DNA from: Microbacterium sp. NC79
GTDB taxonomy: Bacteria > Actinomycetota > Actinomycetes > Actinomycetales > Microbacteriaceae
Direction: 5' to 3'
Length of the DNA stretch: 64,000 bases
NCBI RefSeq assembly: GCF_019061125.1
Contig: NZ_JAHQYI010000001.1
Span: 1,922,001 to 1,986,000, forward strand
Part shown: positions 1 through 9,337 of the stretch, piece by piece
Position numbering within the stretch: position 1 is the stretch's first letter
Layout: every line of letters starts with the position of its first letter
Program-made: the position numbers and the translations under genes
Notes under the pieces: generated by a model
Told to the model about the DNA's origin: nothing
What the model saw: the letters and a program-made list of their open reading frames with translations, nothing else
The model's database searches: none

Positions 1-296
1 ATCGGGGTATCCCACAGCGCTGGTTGCTCCTTCACCCAGCGGATTGCGGCATCAAGTTCTTGGAGTGGAACATCCTGTGGCAGCACGGCAAGCCCACCGC
101 GACGCGCCATCGTCGCCGCCATCCGCGGCCCCGTCACCGAGTTCATGTTGGAAGCGACCAACGGGATGCGCGCCGGGGTGCCATCGGACGGTGTGAGATC
201 CACATCCAGCCGACTCGTCACGCTTGACCGCGATGGCACCAAAAAGACGTCGCTGTACGTCAGATCGACCTGAGGCTGTTCGCCGATGAACTCCAT
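1..296 (-). CDS. guaB1: GuaB1-family IMP dehydrogenase-related protein (N-terminal part, runs off left edge)
   Basis: Reading the minus strand from an ATG at 296 gives 98 codons that stay open to position 1. The peptide begins MEFIGEQPQVDLTYSDVFLV and continues with a PSRSSVTSRLDVDL segment, then PLVASNMNSVTGPRMAATMARRGG. The DLTYSDVFLVPSRS start and the VASNMNSVTG strand of a TIM barrel are characteristic of the IMPDH/GMP reductase superfamily. The short N terminus without room for paired CBS domains here fits the actinobacterial GuaB1 group, reported to act as a GMP reductase in purine salvage. The catalytic cysteine loop lies outside the window. The gene is divergent from kgd, sharing a 229-bp intergenic region. 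Plain GuaB is the alternative. Confidence 0.82.
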   Translation of the reverse strand, partial: MEFIGEQPQVDLTYSDVFLVPSRSSVTSRLDVDLTPSDGTPARIPLVASNMNSVTGPRMAATMARRGGLAVLPQDVPLQELDAAIRWVKEQPALWDTP

Positions 297-398
297 ATCA
301 TCACGGTACGCCTGAGCCGACCAGGCGTGCGCGAACCGCCGAATGCTGGGGACAACATTTCTGTTGCACCCCGATCACGCCCCGATGTTTCGGCATTG

Positions 399-413
399 TG
401 ATCGTAACGATCA
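399..413. promoter_or_regulatory. Inverted repeat between guaB1 and kgd, possible operator
   Basis: TGATCGT-A-ACGATCA is a perfect 7+1+7 inverted repeat in the guaB1/kgd intergenic region. It lies about 30 bp upstream of a -10-like hexamer for kgd. No protein can be assigned to it from sequence alone. Confidence 0.35.
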
Positions 414-444
414 GCGCGGCGCTCAAGCACCGCCGGATCTGCGT

Positions 445-450
445 TAGGCT
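445..450 (+). promoter_or_regulatory. Putative -10 element of kgd
   Basis: TAGGCT matches the TAnnnT pattern seen at several other starts in this window. A transcript beginning about 7 nt downstream would have a roughly 70-nt leader before the chosen GTG. There is no convincing -35. Confidence 0.3.
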
Positions 451-525
451 TGAGGGGTCCTGCGTGTGGGCAGAAGTGTGCCCCCAGGGCTCCAGGATCA
501 TCACGACGAAAGTGGGCGATCGAGC

Positions 526-3500
526 GTGTCGAGCCAGTTGACGGGCATCGGTGCTTCGAACGATGGAGAGTTCGGGGCCAATGAATGGCTTGTCGAAGAA
601 CTCTATGAACAGTTCAAGGCAGATAAGAACTCAGTAGATAAGGCATGGTGGCCCGTTCTTGAGGCCTACCAGCCCCAGACAGGCGCAACGACTGCTCCGG
701 CCTCTACTGCCAAAACCGCGGCCCCGGCTGCAACGGAGCCGCGCCCGATAACGGCGCCGATTCCGGTGATCGGATCACAGCCTGTAGCGAAGACGACCGC
801 AAAGCCGGCCGCGCCACAGCCGATTCCGGCACAGGCACCGAAGTCGACGGTGGCGGAACCTGATGAGGGCGGTGACGAAGATGTCGTCACGCCGCTGCGT
901 GGCATCTTCAAGACGATCGCCGCAAACATGGACATTTCGCTGACGTTGCCAACGGCAACGAGCGTTCGCACCATCCCGGCGAAGCTGATGATCGATAACC
1001 GCATCGTCATCAACAACCACATGGCACGTGCCCGCGGTGGCAAGGTCTCGTTCACGCACATCATCGGCTGGGCCATGATTCAGGCGCTGAAAGAGTTCCC
1101 GAGCCAGAACGTGTACTACGACGAGATCAACGGCAAGCCGTCGGTCATCGCTCCGGCACACGTTGGCCTCGGTATCGCTATCGACCTTCCGCGCCCCGAT
1201 GGCACCCGCGCTCTCGTGGTTCCGTCCATCAAGCGCGCTGAGACTCTCACGTTTACCGAGTTCCTCTCCGCGTACGAAGACCTCGTCGCGCGTGCTCGTG
1301 ACAACAAGCTGACGGCAGCCGACTACCAGGGCGCAACAATTTCGCTCACCAACCCTGGCGGCATCGGAACCGTACACTCGGTTCCGCGTCTCAGCAAGGG
1401 CCAGGGTTGCATCATCGGCGCCGGTGCGCTCGAGTACCCCGCAGAGTTCCAGGGCTCGTCGGAGCGTCTGCTGGCTGAGATGGCGATCGGTAAGACGATC
1501 ACCCTCACCAGCACGTACGACCACCGCGTTATTCAGGGTGCTGGTTCCGGTCAGTACCTGAAGAAGGTGCACGAACTCCTGATCGGCCAGCGTGGCTTCT
1601 ACGAGGGCATCTTCGCGGCGCTGCGTATTCCGTACGCACCGATCCGTTGGGCATCTGACATCAAGGTTGACCTTGCTGAGCGCGTCGACAAGCAGGCGCG
1701 CGTGCAAGACCTGATCAACGCATACCGCGTTCGCGGCCACCTGATGGCTGACGTCGACCCACTCGAGTATGTGCAGCGTTCACACCCTGACCTCGAGATC
1801 GAATCCCACGGTCTGACGTTCTGGGATCTTGACCGCGAATTCGTCGTCGGCGGCTTCGGCGGCAAGCGTGCCATGAAGCTTCGTGACGTTCTCGGTGTGC
1901 TGCGTGACTCGTACTGCCGCACCATCGGCATTGAGTACATGCACATTCAAGACCCCGAGCAGCGTGCCTGGTTCCAGGAGCGCGTTGAGGTCAAGTACCA
2001 GAAGCCGACCCACGGTGAGCAGTTGCGTGTGCTGGGCAAGCTCAACGAGGCTGAGGCTTTTGAGACCTTCCTGCAGACGAAGTATGTCGGCCAGAAGCGC
2101 TTCTCCCTTGAGGGTGGCGAATCGCTCATTCCGCTGCTTGACGAAATCCTGCAGGGTGCGGCTGCCGCCAACCTCGATGGCGCGGCCATCGGTATGGCTC
2201 ACCGTGGTCGCCTGAACGTTCTGACGAACATTGCGGGCAAGACCTACGGTCACGTCTTCCGCGAATTCGAAGGCGCCGTCGCGCTTGGCAACAAGTTCGG
2301 TTCGGGTGACGTCAAGTACCACCTCGGCACCGAGGGAACGTTTGTCAGCGACAACGGCAACGCCCTGCCGATTTACCTCGCCGCTAACCCGTCGCACCTG
2401 GAAACGGTCGACGGCGTGCTCGAAGGTATTGTGCGCGCAAAGCAAGACGCGCACCCCATCGGTTCGTTCACGTGGCTGCCCGTGTTGATTCACGGTGACG
2501 CCGCGTTCGCTGGCCAGGGTGTCGTTGTTGAGACGCTGCAGATGTCGCAGCTGCGTGGTTACCGCACGGGCGGTACCGTACACATCATCGTGAACAACCA
2601 GGTTGGCTTCACGACGCTGCCGCAGGACTCGCGCACGTCGGTCTACTCGACCGACGTTGCCAAGACCATCCAGGCACCGATCCTGCACGTGAACGGTGAC
2701 GACCCTGAGGCTGTCATCCACGTGGCGCAGCTCGCGTTTGAATACCGCGAGAAGTTCCACCGCGATGTCGTCATCGACCTGGTTTGCTACCGCCGCCGCG
2801 GTCACAACGAGGGCGATGACCCGTCGATGACGCAGCCGCTGATGACGAACCTCATCCAGGCGAAGAGCTCGGTTCGTAAGCTCTACACCGAGGCTCTCGT
2901 CGGTCGTGGCGACATCACCGCTGACGAGTACGAGCAGGCCAAGGCTGACTTCCAGGGCCGCCTTGAGGTGGCTTTTGCCGACACGCACGCGGCACAGACC
3001 GGTGCGATCGACATCGTCACAGAAGAGGCAGCTCCGCAGCTCGCTGGCGACCCCGAAGTGACGGGTGTTTCGAAGGAGGTCGTCGAGCTGATCGGTGACG
3101 CCTTCGCCAACAAGCCCGAGGGCTTCACGGTGCACTCGAAGCTGCAGCAGCTGCTCGACAAGCGTGTCGACATGAGCCGCAACGGCTCGATCGACTGGGG
3201 CTTCGGTGAGTTGCTCGCGTTCGGTTCGCTTCTCGTCGAGGGCACGCCGGTTCGTCTGGCAGGTCAGGATGCACGACGCGGAACCTTCGTGCAGCGCCAC
3301 GCTGTGCTGCACGACCGGGCAAATGGCCAGGAATGGCTGCCCCTCGCGAACCTCTCCGAGAACCAGGGACGCTTCTTCGTCTACGACTCGCTGCTCAGCG
3401 AGTACGCGGCGATGGCGTTCGAATACGGGTACTCGGTGGAGAACGAGAAGGCTCTCGTGCTGTGGGAAGCCCAGTTCGGTGACTTCGCAAACGGCGCCCA

Positions 3501-4206
3501 GTCGGTCGTTGACGAGTACATCTCGTCGGCAGACCAGAAGTGGGGCCAGCAGTCGAGTGTCGTGCTGCTTCTCCCCCACGGCTACGAAGGCCAGGGCCCT
3601 GACCACTCGTCGGCCCGCATCGAGCGTTACCTGCAGCTGTGCGCACAGGACAACATGACCGTGGCTCGTCCGTCGACGCCCGCGTCGTACTTCCACCTGC
3701 TGCGTCGTCAGGCATACTCGCGCCCGCGTCGCCCGCTGATCGTCTTCACCCCGAAGGCCATGTTGCGTCTGCGTGGCGCATCCAGCCCGGTCGAAGACTT
3801 CACCAGCGGCAAGTTTGAGCCGGTGATTGACGACACCCGCGGCCTCGACAAGAACGCTGTCAAGCGTGTGCTCGTCCACTCGGGCAAGGTCCACTGGGAT
3901 CTCGTCAGCGAGCTGGACAAGGCGCCGAACCCGGAAGTCGCACTCGTTCGCCTCGAGCAGTTCTACCCGGCCCCGGTCGACGAACTGCGCGCCGTGCTCG
4001 ACACCTACCCGAACGCTGAGGTCGTTTGGGTTCAGGATGAGCCGGAGAACCAGGGTGCGTGGCCGTTCATTGCACTGACCGTTGCTCCTGAGCTTGGCCG
4101 CGACGTGCGCGTCGTGTGCCGCCCGGCGTCGGCTTCGCCGTCGACCGGTTCGAGCAAGGTTCACGCCCTTGAGCAGGCTGACCTGCTCAAGCGTGCGCTG
4201 AACTAA
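526..4206 (+). CDS. kgd: Multifunctional 2-oxoglutarate metabolism enzyme (decarboxylase / dehydrogenase E1 with fused E2-like domain)
   Basis: A 1226-residue protein, the usual size of actinobacterial Kgd (SucA fused to an E2-like domain). It uses ThDP and Mg2+ to decarboxylate 2-oxoglutarate and feeds the TCA-cycle 2-oxoglutarate dehydrogenase complex. Visible parts: an N-terminal helix (FGANEWLVEELYEQFKADKN) that docks the complex; an Ala/Pro-rich linker at about 45-115; an E2-type acyltransferase domain without a lipoyl segment at about 120-350, carrying the HxxxD-type motif DHRVIQG; and the E1 domain from about 370 with GMAHRGRLNVL and GHNEGDDPSMTQP. I chose GTG 526 because SSQLTG..DGEFGANEW is the conserved family start. 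An in-frame GTG at 466 would add an unconserved 20-residue leader. A strong hairpin follows the stop. Confidence 0.95.
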   Translation: MSSQLTGIGASNDGEFGANEWLVEELYEQFKADKNSVDKAWWPVLEAYQPQTGATTAPASTAKTAAPAATEPRPITAPIPVIGSQPVAKTTAKPAAPQPIPAQAPKSTVAEPDEGGDEDVVTPLRGIFKTIAANMDISLTLPTATSVRTIPAKLMIDNRIVINNHMARARGGKVSFTHIIGWAMIQALKEFPSQNVYYDEINGKPSVIAPAHVGLGIAIDLPRPDGTRALVVPSIKRAETLTFTEFLSAYEDLVARARDNKLTAADYQGATISLTNPGGIGTVHSVPRLSKGQGCIIGAGALEYPAEFQGSSERLLAEMAIGKTITLTSTYDHRVIQGAGSGQYLKKVHELLIGQRGFYEGIFAALRIPYAPIRWASDIKVDLAERVDKQARVQDLINAYRVRGHLMADVDPLEYVQRSHPDLEIESHGLTFWDLDREFVVGGFGGKRAMKLRDVLGVLRDSYCRTIGIEYMHIQDPEQRAWFQERVEVKYQKPTHGEQLRVLGKLNEAEAFETFLQTKYVGQKRFSLEGGESLIPLLDEILQGAAAANLDGAAIGMAHRGRLNVLTNIAGKTYGHVFREFEGAVALGNKFGSGDVKYHLGTEGTFVSDNGNALPIYLAANPSHLETVDGVLEGIVRAKQDAHPIGSFTWLPVLIHGDAAFAGQGVVVETLQMSQLRGYRTGGTVHIIVNNQVGFTTLPQDSRTSVYSTDVAKTIQAPILHVNGDDPEAVIHVAQLAFEYREKFHRDVVIDLVCYRRRGHNEGDDPSMTQPLMTNLIQAKSSVRKLYTEALVGRGDITADEYEQAKADFQGRLEVAFADTHAAQTGAIDIVTEEAAPQLAGDPEVTGVSKEVVELIGDAFANKPEGFTVHSKLQQLLDKRVDMSRNGSIDWGFGELLAFGSLLVEGTPVRLAGQDARRGTFVQRHAVLHDRANGQEWLPLANLSENQGRFFVYDSLLSEYAAMAFEYGYSVENEKALVLWEAQFGDFANGAQSVVDEYISSADQKWGQQSSVVLLLPHGYEGQGPDHSSARIERYLQLCAQDNMTVARPSTPASYFHLLRRQAYSRPRRPLIVFTPKAMLRLRGASSPVEDFTSGKFEPVIDDTRGLDKNAVKRVLVHSGKVHWDLVSELDKAPNPEVALVRLEQFYPAPVDELRAVLDTYPNAEVVWVQDEPENQGAWPFIALTVAPELGRDVRVVCRPASASPSTGSSKVHALEQADLLKRALN

Positions 4207-4217
4207 CGCAGTCCAAA

Positions 4218-4253
4218 ACGGAGGGCGAGGGCATTTATGCTCTCGCCCTCCGT
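4218..4253 (+). terminator. Rho-independent-type hairpin after kgd
   Basis: Arms 4218-4229 (ACGGAGGGCGAG) and 4242-4253 are perfectly complementary over 12 bp, and the inner GCAT/ATGC can extend the stem. AAAA precedes it and CGTTT follows. It starts 11 nt after the kgd stop. Confidence 0.85.
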
Positions 4254-4278
4254 CGTTTCTGCCCCGTGTGTGTCGCGA

Positions 4279-4351
4279 GCGGAGGAGATTGTCGTGGGAG
4301 AAGGAGATTTTCGCGACAAACTCCTTCTGCCGCGTCATTCACCTCCTCCCG
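4279..4351. repeat. Intergenic palindromic repeat, copy 1 (two GGAGAAGG-like and two CCTTCT-like blocks)
   Basis: On the left are two purine blocks, GCGGAGGAG at 4279 and GAGAAGGAG at 4298, exactly 19 nt apart. On the right are their pyrimidine complements, CCTTCT at 4323 and CCTCCT at 4342, again 19 nt apart. The same layout and 19-nt phase recurs at 63526-63598. It could fold into a long imperfect hairpin and lies between the kgd terminator and the diacylglycerol kinase gene. Confidence 0.6.
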
Positions 4352-4393
4352 CACGTGTACGGAGAACGGCTGTGCGCACGATATTCTCGTGGG

Positions 4394-5323
4394 ATGCTCG
4401 CCGTTGTTTTGGTCAACCCGGCCGCGCGTGGCGGGTCTCCCACCGACGCGGTCGAAGTCGTACGCTCCCGCATTGGGGCGCTGGGCATCAACCGCGTTGT
4501 CACGTTAACGCCAGCGTCAGCCGCAAAGGCCGAACAAGAGCTTGCGACGCTCCTGCCCGAGACAGCACTCGTCGTCGTTATTGGCGGCGACGGAACCGTC
4601 AATATCGCCGTCAACGTGCTGGCAGGCACGCGCATCCCGCTGGGCATCGTGCCTACCGGTAGCGGCAATGACTTCGCGTCAGCCTTCGGCATCGCCGAGC
4701 TCGACACGCATGCGGCAGCAGAAGTCATCGCTGCCGGTGTGACGCGCTCGGTAGACCTCGCCGCCGTCAAGCGTCCCGATGGCACTGTGCGCCGCTTCGC
4801 GAGCGTCTTCGCCAGCGGATTCGATTCGCTTGTCAACGACCGCGCCAACAAGATTCGCTGGCCGCGCGGACACATGCGATACAACGTCGCCATCGCCATC
4901 GAGTTTTTCCTGCTCAAGCGCGTGCGCTACACCGCATCGTGGGTGGCAGCGGACGGCAGCACCGGAACCGCGGACTCGACGTTCCTGATGGCTTCCGTTG
5001 CGAACTCGGCCACCTATGGCGGCGGCATCCCGATCTCCCCCGAGTCTGACGCGACAGACGGCGCGCTAGAACTCATCCTGGTGAAACCGGCTGGCCGGCT
5101 GCGGCTGTTGAATCTCCTCAGCAAGGTATTCCAGGCAAAGCACCTCGGCGACCCGCTGTTTTCTGCGACCCGCATCACATCAGTCACGCTGAACACCTCC
5201 GATACCCGCGGGTACGCGGACGGAGACCCGGTGACCGCATTTCCGGCCGAGATTTCGGTGGAGCCAGGCGCACTCACGCTTCTTGTGCCGGCGACGTCAC
5301 CGGCGCCCGCACAATCGGCATAG
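4394..5323 (+). CDS. Diacylglycerol kinase / lipid kinase family protein
   Basis: A 309-residue member of the DAGK catalytic (YegS/DgkB-like) family, which transfers phosphate from ATP to diacylglycerol or a related lipid at the membrane face. The nucleotide-binding signature GGDGT is at residues 64-68 (VVVIGGDGTVN), followed by IPLGIVPTGSGNDFA. C-terminal strands such as GGGIPISPESDATDGALEL are typical of the family's second domain. The start at 4394 is supported by TATTCT at 4382-4387 exactly 6 nt upstream, suggesting a leaderless message, and by the family-typical MLAVVLVNPAARGG opening. Upstream in-frame codons run into the 4.3-kb repeat and look non-coding. The exact lipid substrate cannot be told from sequence. 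Confidence 0.88.
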   Translation: MLAVVLVNPAARGGSPTDAVEVVRSRIGALGINRVVTLTPASAAKAEQELATLLPETALVVVIGGDGTVNIAVNVLAGTRIPLGIVPTGSGNDFASAFGIAELDTHAAAEVIAAGVTRSVDLAAVKRPDGTVRRFASVFASGFDSLVNDRANKIRWPRGHMRYNVAIAIEFFLLKRVRYTASWVAADGSTGTADSTFLMASVANSATYGGGIPISPESDATDGALELILVKPAGRLRLLNLLSKVFQAKHLGDPLFSATRITSVTLNTSDTRGYADGDPVTAFPAEISVEPGALTLLVPATSPAPAQSA

Positions 5324-5334
5324 ACTGAAAGGCT

Positions 5335-8300
5335 ATGTCTGAACCGCGCATCGTCTATCCTCCGGAGCTTCCTGTCAGCGCCGCAAAGGAGGAGATTGCC
5401 GTAGCAATCCGCGACCACCAGGTTGTGATCGTCGCGGGTGCCACCGGATCAGGCAAGACCACCCAGCTCCCCAAAATCTGCCTTGAGCTCGGCCGCACCA
5501 AGATCGCACACACCCAACCACGCCGCCTCGCCGCCCGCACGATTGCCGAGCGCGTGGCGGAAGAACTTCAGGTCGAACTCGGAACCACGGTCGGCTATAA
5601 GGTGCGCTTCACCGACAAGGTGTCTAACGACACCGCGATTGCTCTACTCACCGACGGCATCCTGCTGAACGAGATTCACCGCGACCGGCTGTTGCGTCGC
5701 TATGACACGATCATCATCGACGAAGCCCACGAACGCTCTCTGAACGTGGACTTCTTGATGGGGTATCTGGTGCGCATCTTGCCTGAGCGCCCCGATCTCA
5801 AAGTCATCATCACCTCCGCCACCATCGACCCGGAGAGCTTCGCCCGCCATTTCGGTCGCGATGGAGTTGCTGCCCCGGTTATCGAGGTCTCCGGCCGCAC
5901 CTTCCCTGTCGAGGTACGGTATCGTCCTGCAGTCGAAGACGGCGATGAGGTTGACGGCATTGTGCAGGCGCTACGCGAACTTGATGCGGAACCACGCGGT
6001 GACGTGCTGGTATTCCTGCCGGGTGAGGCCGAGATTCGCGACGCGATGGATGCCCTCAAAGGCGTGTTCAATTCGCAGACAGGGCGCACCGAGGTTCTTC
6101 CGCTCTTTGGCCGCCTGAGCGCGGCAGACCAGCACAAGGTTTTTGAGCCCTCCCAGGTCGCGGGCCTGCGTCGCCGCATTATTTTGGCGACCAACGTGGC
6201 AGAAACCAGCCTGACGGTTCCGGGTATCAAATACGTTGTGGATACCGGAACGGCCCGCATCTCCCGCTATAGCGTGCGCTCGAAAGTACAGCGCCTACCG
6301 ATCGAACCGGTCTCGCAGGCATCGGCGCAGCAGCGTTCGGGCCGCGCTGGCCGAACCAGCGACGGTATCGCGATTCGCCTCTACGCGGAGGACGACTTCG
6401 AGAAGCGTCCCGCGTACACCGATCCCGAAATCCTGCGCACCAACCTCGCATCGGTCGTGCTGCAAATGTTGGCCCTGGGCTTCGGAGACATCGACGCCTT
6501 CCCCTTCCTGACGCCGCCGGACTCCCGCGGCATTAAGGCCGCACTCGACCTCCTGCTCGAGCTGGGCGCGGTCGCAGGTGACGGCACCGAGCTGACCACC
6601 ATCGGAAAACAGCTCGCCCGCCTCCCCATCGAGCCGCGCTTCGCTCGCATGCTGATCGAAGCGGCTCGCACCGGTGTAAGCCGCGAAGTGCTCGCGATCG
6701 TCGCCGGAATGTCGATTCAGGATGTGCGCGAGCGCCCCGAAGAAAAGCGTGAAGAGGCCGAGCGCTTGCACGCTCGCTTCACCGACCCGACAAGCGACTT
6801 CCTCTCGCTATACGCACTGTGGTTGTACCTCGAAGAGAAGCGCTCAGTCCTCGGCTCCAGCGCCTTCCGACGCCTCTGCCGCGACGAAATGCTGAACTAC
6901 GTGCGCGTTCGCGAATGGTTTGACGTGCACCGCCAGCTCGAACGCCTCACGGGCGATCTCGAGCGCGGCTCACGACGTGGCGGGCGTGGCAAACGCCGTG
7001 CCGACGCACACACGTCGAAGAGTGGAACCACGGCTGGCGTGGCGAGCGGAACCACGACCGTTGCGGAGAGCACCGGGGGCGTATCCTCTGGCGCCGCCGA
7101 TCCGGATGCCGTACACCGCGCCATCCTCTCTGGCCTGCTCTCGCAAATTGGCGTGCTCGATACGCGCGCGACACAGCAGCAACAGCGCACGGCGAAACCG
7201 ACCCGCCCCGTCTCGACGTATCTTGGCTCTCGCGGCGTGCGGTTCTCAATCTTCCCTGGTTCCGGTTTGCGCAAGAAGGCCCCGCAGGCAGTGATGGCGG
7301 CCGAACTCGTGGAAACGAGCCGTCTGTTTGCCCGCACCGTCGCAGCGATTGACACCGCGTGGGCAGAATCGCTTGCCGGTGTTCTCGCGCACCGCAGCGT
7401 CAGTGAACCGCACTGGTCGAAGGCGCAGGGCGCAGCGCTCGCGTACGAAAAGGTCACGCTGTTTGGTGTCGAGATTGTCGCCAAGCGCCGGGTGCAGTTT
7501 TCGCGTATTGACCGCGCATCGGCTCGCGAATTGTTCGTGAGGCACGCGCTCGTTGAGGGCGAGTGGGATCCGTCGAAGCTCCCGCAAAATCTCACCGCGT
7601 TCGTGCGCCAAAACCACGAGCTGCGTCGCCGTTTGGAAAAGCAGGAGGAGCGCGAACGCCGCCGCGATATTTTGGTCGGCGATGAGGCGGTCTTCGACTT
7701 CTACAACGCCCGCATTCCCGCCGATGTGAGCGATGTGCGCTCGTTCGAGTCGTGGTGGAAGGCGACAATCGCCCGCACCCCGAAACTGCTCACGATGCGC
7801 GAAGAAGACCTCCTCGAAGGTTCCGCGCGCGCAGGCGGCGATGAGTTTCCCTCGCGGTGGAGCCAGGGCGACCTGACGCTTTCTCTCGGCTACCGGTTTG
7901 AGCCTGGGGCGAAGGATGACGGAGTCACCGTTGTCATTCCGCTCCCTTTGCTCGCCAGCGTGAACCCGGTCGGCTTCGACTGGCAAGTGCCAGGTATGCG
8001 CGATGAGCTCATCACCGCGATCCTGCGATCGTTCCCCAAAGTGATCCGCCGCAACGTGGTTCCGGCATCTGACTGGGCAACCAAGTTTGCCGCGCAACTC
8101 GCCGCCGACGGCCCGGAAAATCATGGCGGGCGCCCCGCGAAGTCACTCGGTGAGGCGCTGGCGGCGCTCGTACAGCCGATCGCGAATCAGCGCGTCAGTG
8201 CGAGCGATATCGAGTGGGAACGGGTGCCATCGCATCTGCAAATGAACTTCCGTGCGGTTGATGCGCGTGGCCGCGCCATTGACTCTGACCGCTCCCTCGC

Positions 8301-9297
8301 CGCGCTACAGGAGCGTCTGGGGGACGCCGCCCGCGACAGCGTGGCAGCGCAGATTCGCAAGGCTCAGCCTTCTGGCGCGCGCGGCCGTGCCGGCGCCGAG
8401 AACGGCGCAGGTACGACAACCGTCTCGCGGTTCGCCGAACGTTCCGGAATCACGACGTGGGATCTCGGCACCCTTCCCCCGCACGTCGATACCGCGTTGG
8501 CAGGCGGCACCGTGCGTGGCTACCCCGGGCTCGTTGATGACGGCACAAGCGTTTCGGTGCGCGTGCAGACCGACCCCGCGATCGCCGACCGTCTGCACCA
8601 CGCTGGCGTGCGTCGTCTGCTGCTGCTTGCACTGCCGTCACCGGCGTCATATGTGCAAGAGCATCTCACTTCGGCTGAGAAGCTCTCGCTCTCCGCCTCC
8701 CCCTACCCATCGGTGAAGGCGCTGATTGAAGATGCGCGCGCCGCCGTGATCGATCAGGTTATCGCGGCGCACGGTGCGTCTCCGATCCGCACCGAGGTGG
8801 ACTTCACCGCCGTGCGCGATGCCGCGAGCACCGCGATGGTGGACGGAACCTTCCAAGCGGTGGGGCTTGCTGCCCGCATTCTCGATGCGCACCGGGCGGC
8901 GGAGCGGCTGATGAAGCAAATCACCTCCATGCCGCTGCTTGGCACGCTCAACGATGTGCGCGGTCAGCTCGCCGGCCTCGTCTACCCTGGCTTTATTTGT
9001 CGCACCGGTCTCGCCCGGTTGGCGCACTATCCGCGCTACCTCGCCGCAGTCACGCACCGTTTGGAGGCGCTACCGACCAACGCGGGGCGCGACCGGGCCT
9101 GGATGTCAGAGTGGGAGCGTGCAAACGCGCTGTTCGTCGACGCTGGCGGCGTGGTTCCGCTCGCAGATGACGCGCGCCCTGGCCTCACGCATGCCCGCTG
9201 GCTGCTTGAAGAGCTCCGTGTGAGCCTGTTCGCGCAGTCCCTCGGCACCGCAGAGCCGGTCTCGCAACAGCGCGTGCAGAAGGCCCTTGCCGGGTAG
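5335..9297 (+). CDS. hrpA: ATP-dependent RNA helicase HrpA (DEAH box)
   Basis: A 1320-residue protein, full HrpA length. Motif I GATGSGKTT is at 35-43, motif Ia THTQPRRLAA-type at about 59-68, motif II DEAH at 129-132, motif III SAT at about 161, and motif VI QRSGRAGR near 335. The helicase-associated and OB-fold regions follow, and the long C-terminal DUF3418 region ends in an ARWLLEELRVSLFAQSLGT block typical of bacterial HrpA. A basic/Ser-Thr-Gly-rich low-complexity linker (about 535-595) separates the core from the C-terminal half. It starts 11 nt after the lipid kinase with GAAAGG just upstream, so the two are probably co-transcribed. TAGACT 8 nt before the ATG could also supply its own promoter. 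Confidence 0.95.
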   Translation: MSEPRIVYPPELPVSAAKEEIAVAIRDHQVVIVAGATGSGKTTQLPKICLELGRTKIAHTQPRRLAARTIAERVAEELQVELGTTVGYKVRFTDKVSNDTAIALLTDGILLNEIHRDRLLRRYDTIIIDEAHERSLNVDFLMGYLVRILPERPDLKVIITSATIDPESFARHFGRDGVAAPVIEVSGRTFPVEVRYRPAVEDGDEVDGIVQALRELDAEPRGDVLVFLPGEAEIRDAMDALKGVFNSQTGRTEVLPLFGRLSAADQHKVFEPSQVAGLRRRIILATNVAETSLTVPGIKYVVDTGTARISRYSVRSKVQRLPIEPVSQASAQQRSGRAGRTSDGIAIRLYAEDDFEKRPAYTDPEILRTNLASVVLQMLALGFGDIDAFPFLTPPDSRGIKAALDLLLELGAVAGDGTELTTIGKQLARLPIEPRFARMLIEAARTGVSREVLAIVAGMSIQDVRERPEEKREEAERLHARFTDPTSDFLSLYALWLYLEEKRSVLGSSAFRRLCRDEMLNYVRVREWFDVHRQLERLTGDLERGSRRGGRGKRRADAHTSKSGTTAGVASGTTTVAESTGGVSSGAADPDAVHRAILSGLLSQIGVLDTRATQQQQRTAKPTRPVSTYLGSRGVRFSIFPGSGLRKKAPQAVMAAELVETSRLFARTVAAIDTAWAESLAGVLAHRSVSEPHWSKAQGAALAYEKVTLFGVEIVAKRRVQFSRIDRASARELFVRHALVEGEWDPSKLPQNLTAFVRQNHELRRRLEKQEERERRRDILVGDEAVFDFYNARIPADVSDVRSFESWWKATIARTPKLLTMREEDLLEGSARAGGDEFPSRWSQGDLTLSLGYRFEPGAKDDGVTVVIPLPLLASVNPVGFDWQVPGMRDELITAILRSFPKVIRRNVVPASDWATKFAAQLAADGPENHGGRPAKSLGEALAALVQPIANQRVSASDIEWERVPSHLQMNFRAVDARGRAIDSDRSLAALQERLGDAARDSVAAQIRKAQPSGARGRAGAENGAGTTTVSRFAERSGITTWDLGTLPPHVDTALAGGTVRGYPGLVDDGTSVSVRVQTDPAIADRLHHAGVRRLLLLALPSPASYVQEHLTSAEKLSLSASPYPSVKALIEDARAAVIDQVIAAHGASPIRTEVDFTAVRDAASTAMVDGTFQAVGLAARILDAHRAAERLMKQITSMPLLGTLNDVRGQLAGLVYPGFICRTGLARLAHYPRYLAAVTHRLEALPTNAGRDRAWMSEWERANALFVDAGGVVPLADDARPGLTHARWLLEELRVSLFAQSLGTAEPVSQQRVQKALAG

Positions 9298-9337
9298 CGA
9301 CGCCGCCAGCGAGACGGCGAGCCCGTAGGCTCGAAAC

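Noticed and set aside
1780..4338. Long open frame of 852 codons on the minus strand over kgd
   Set aside because: It mirrors the codon positions of kgd, has no family motifs, and is an expected by-product of high GC at third positions. Similar antisense frames at 17603-18682 and 18760-19770 were dropped for the same reason.
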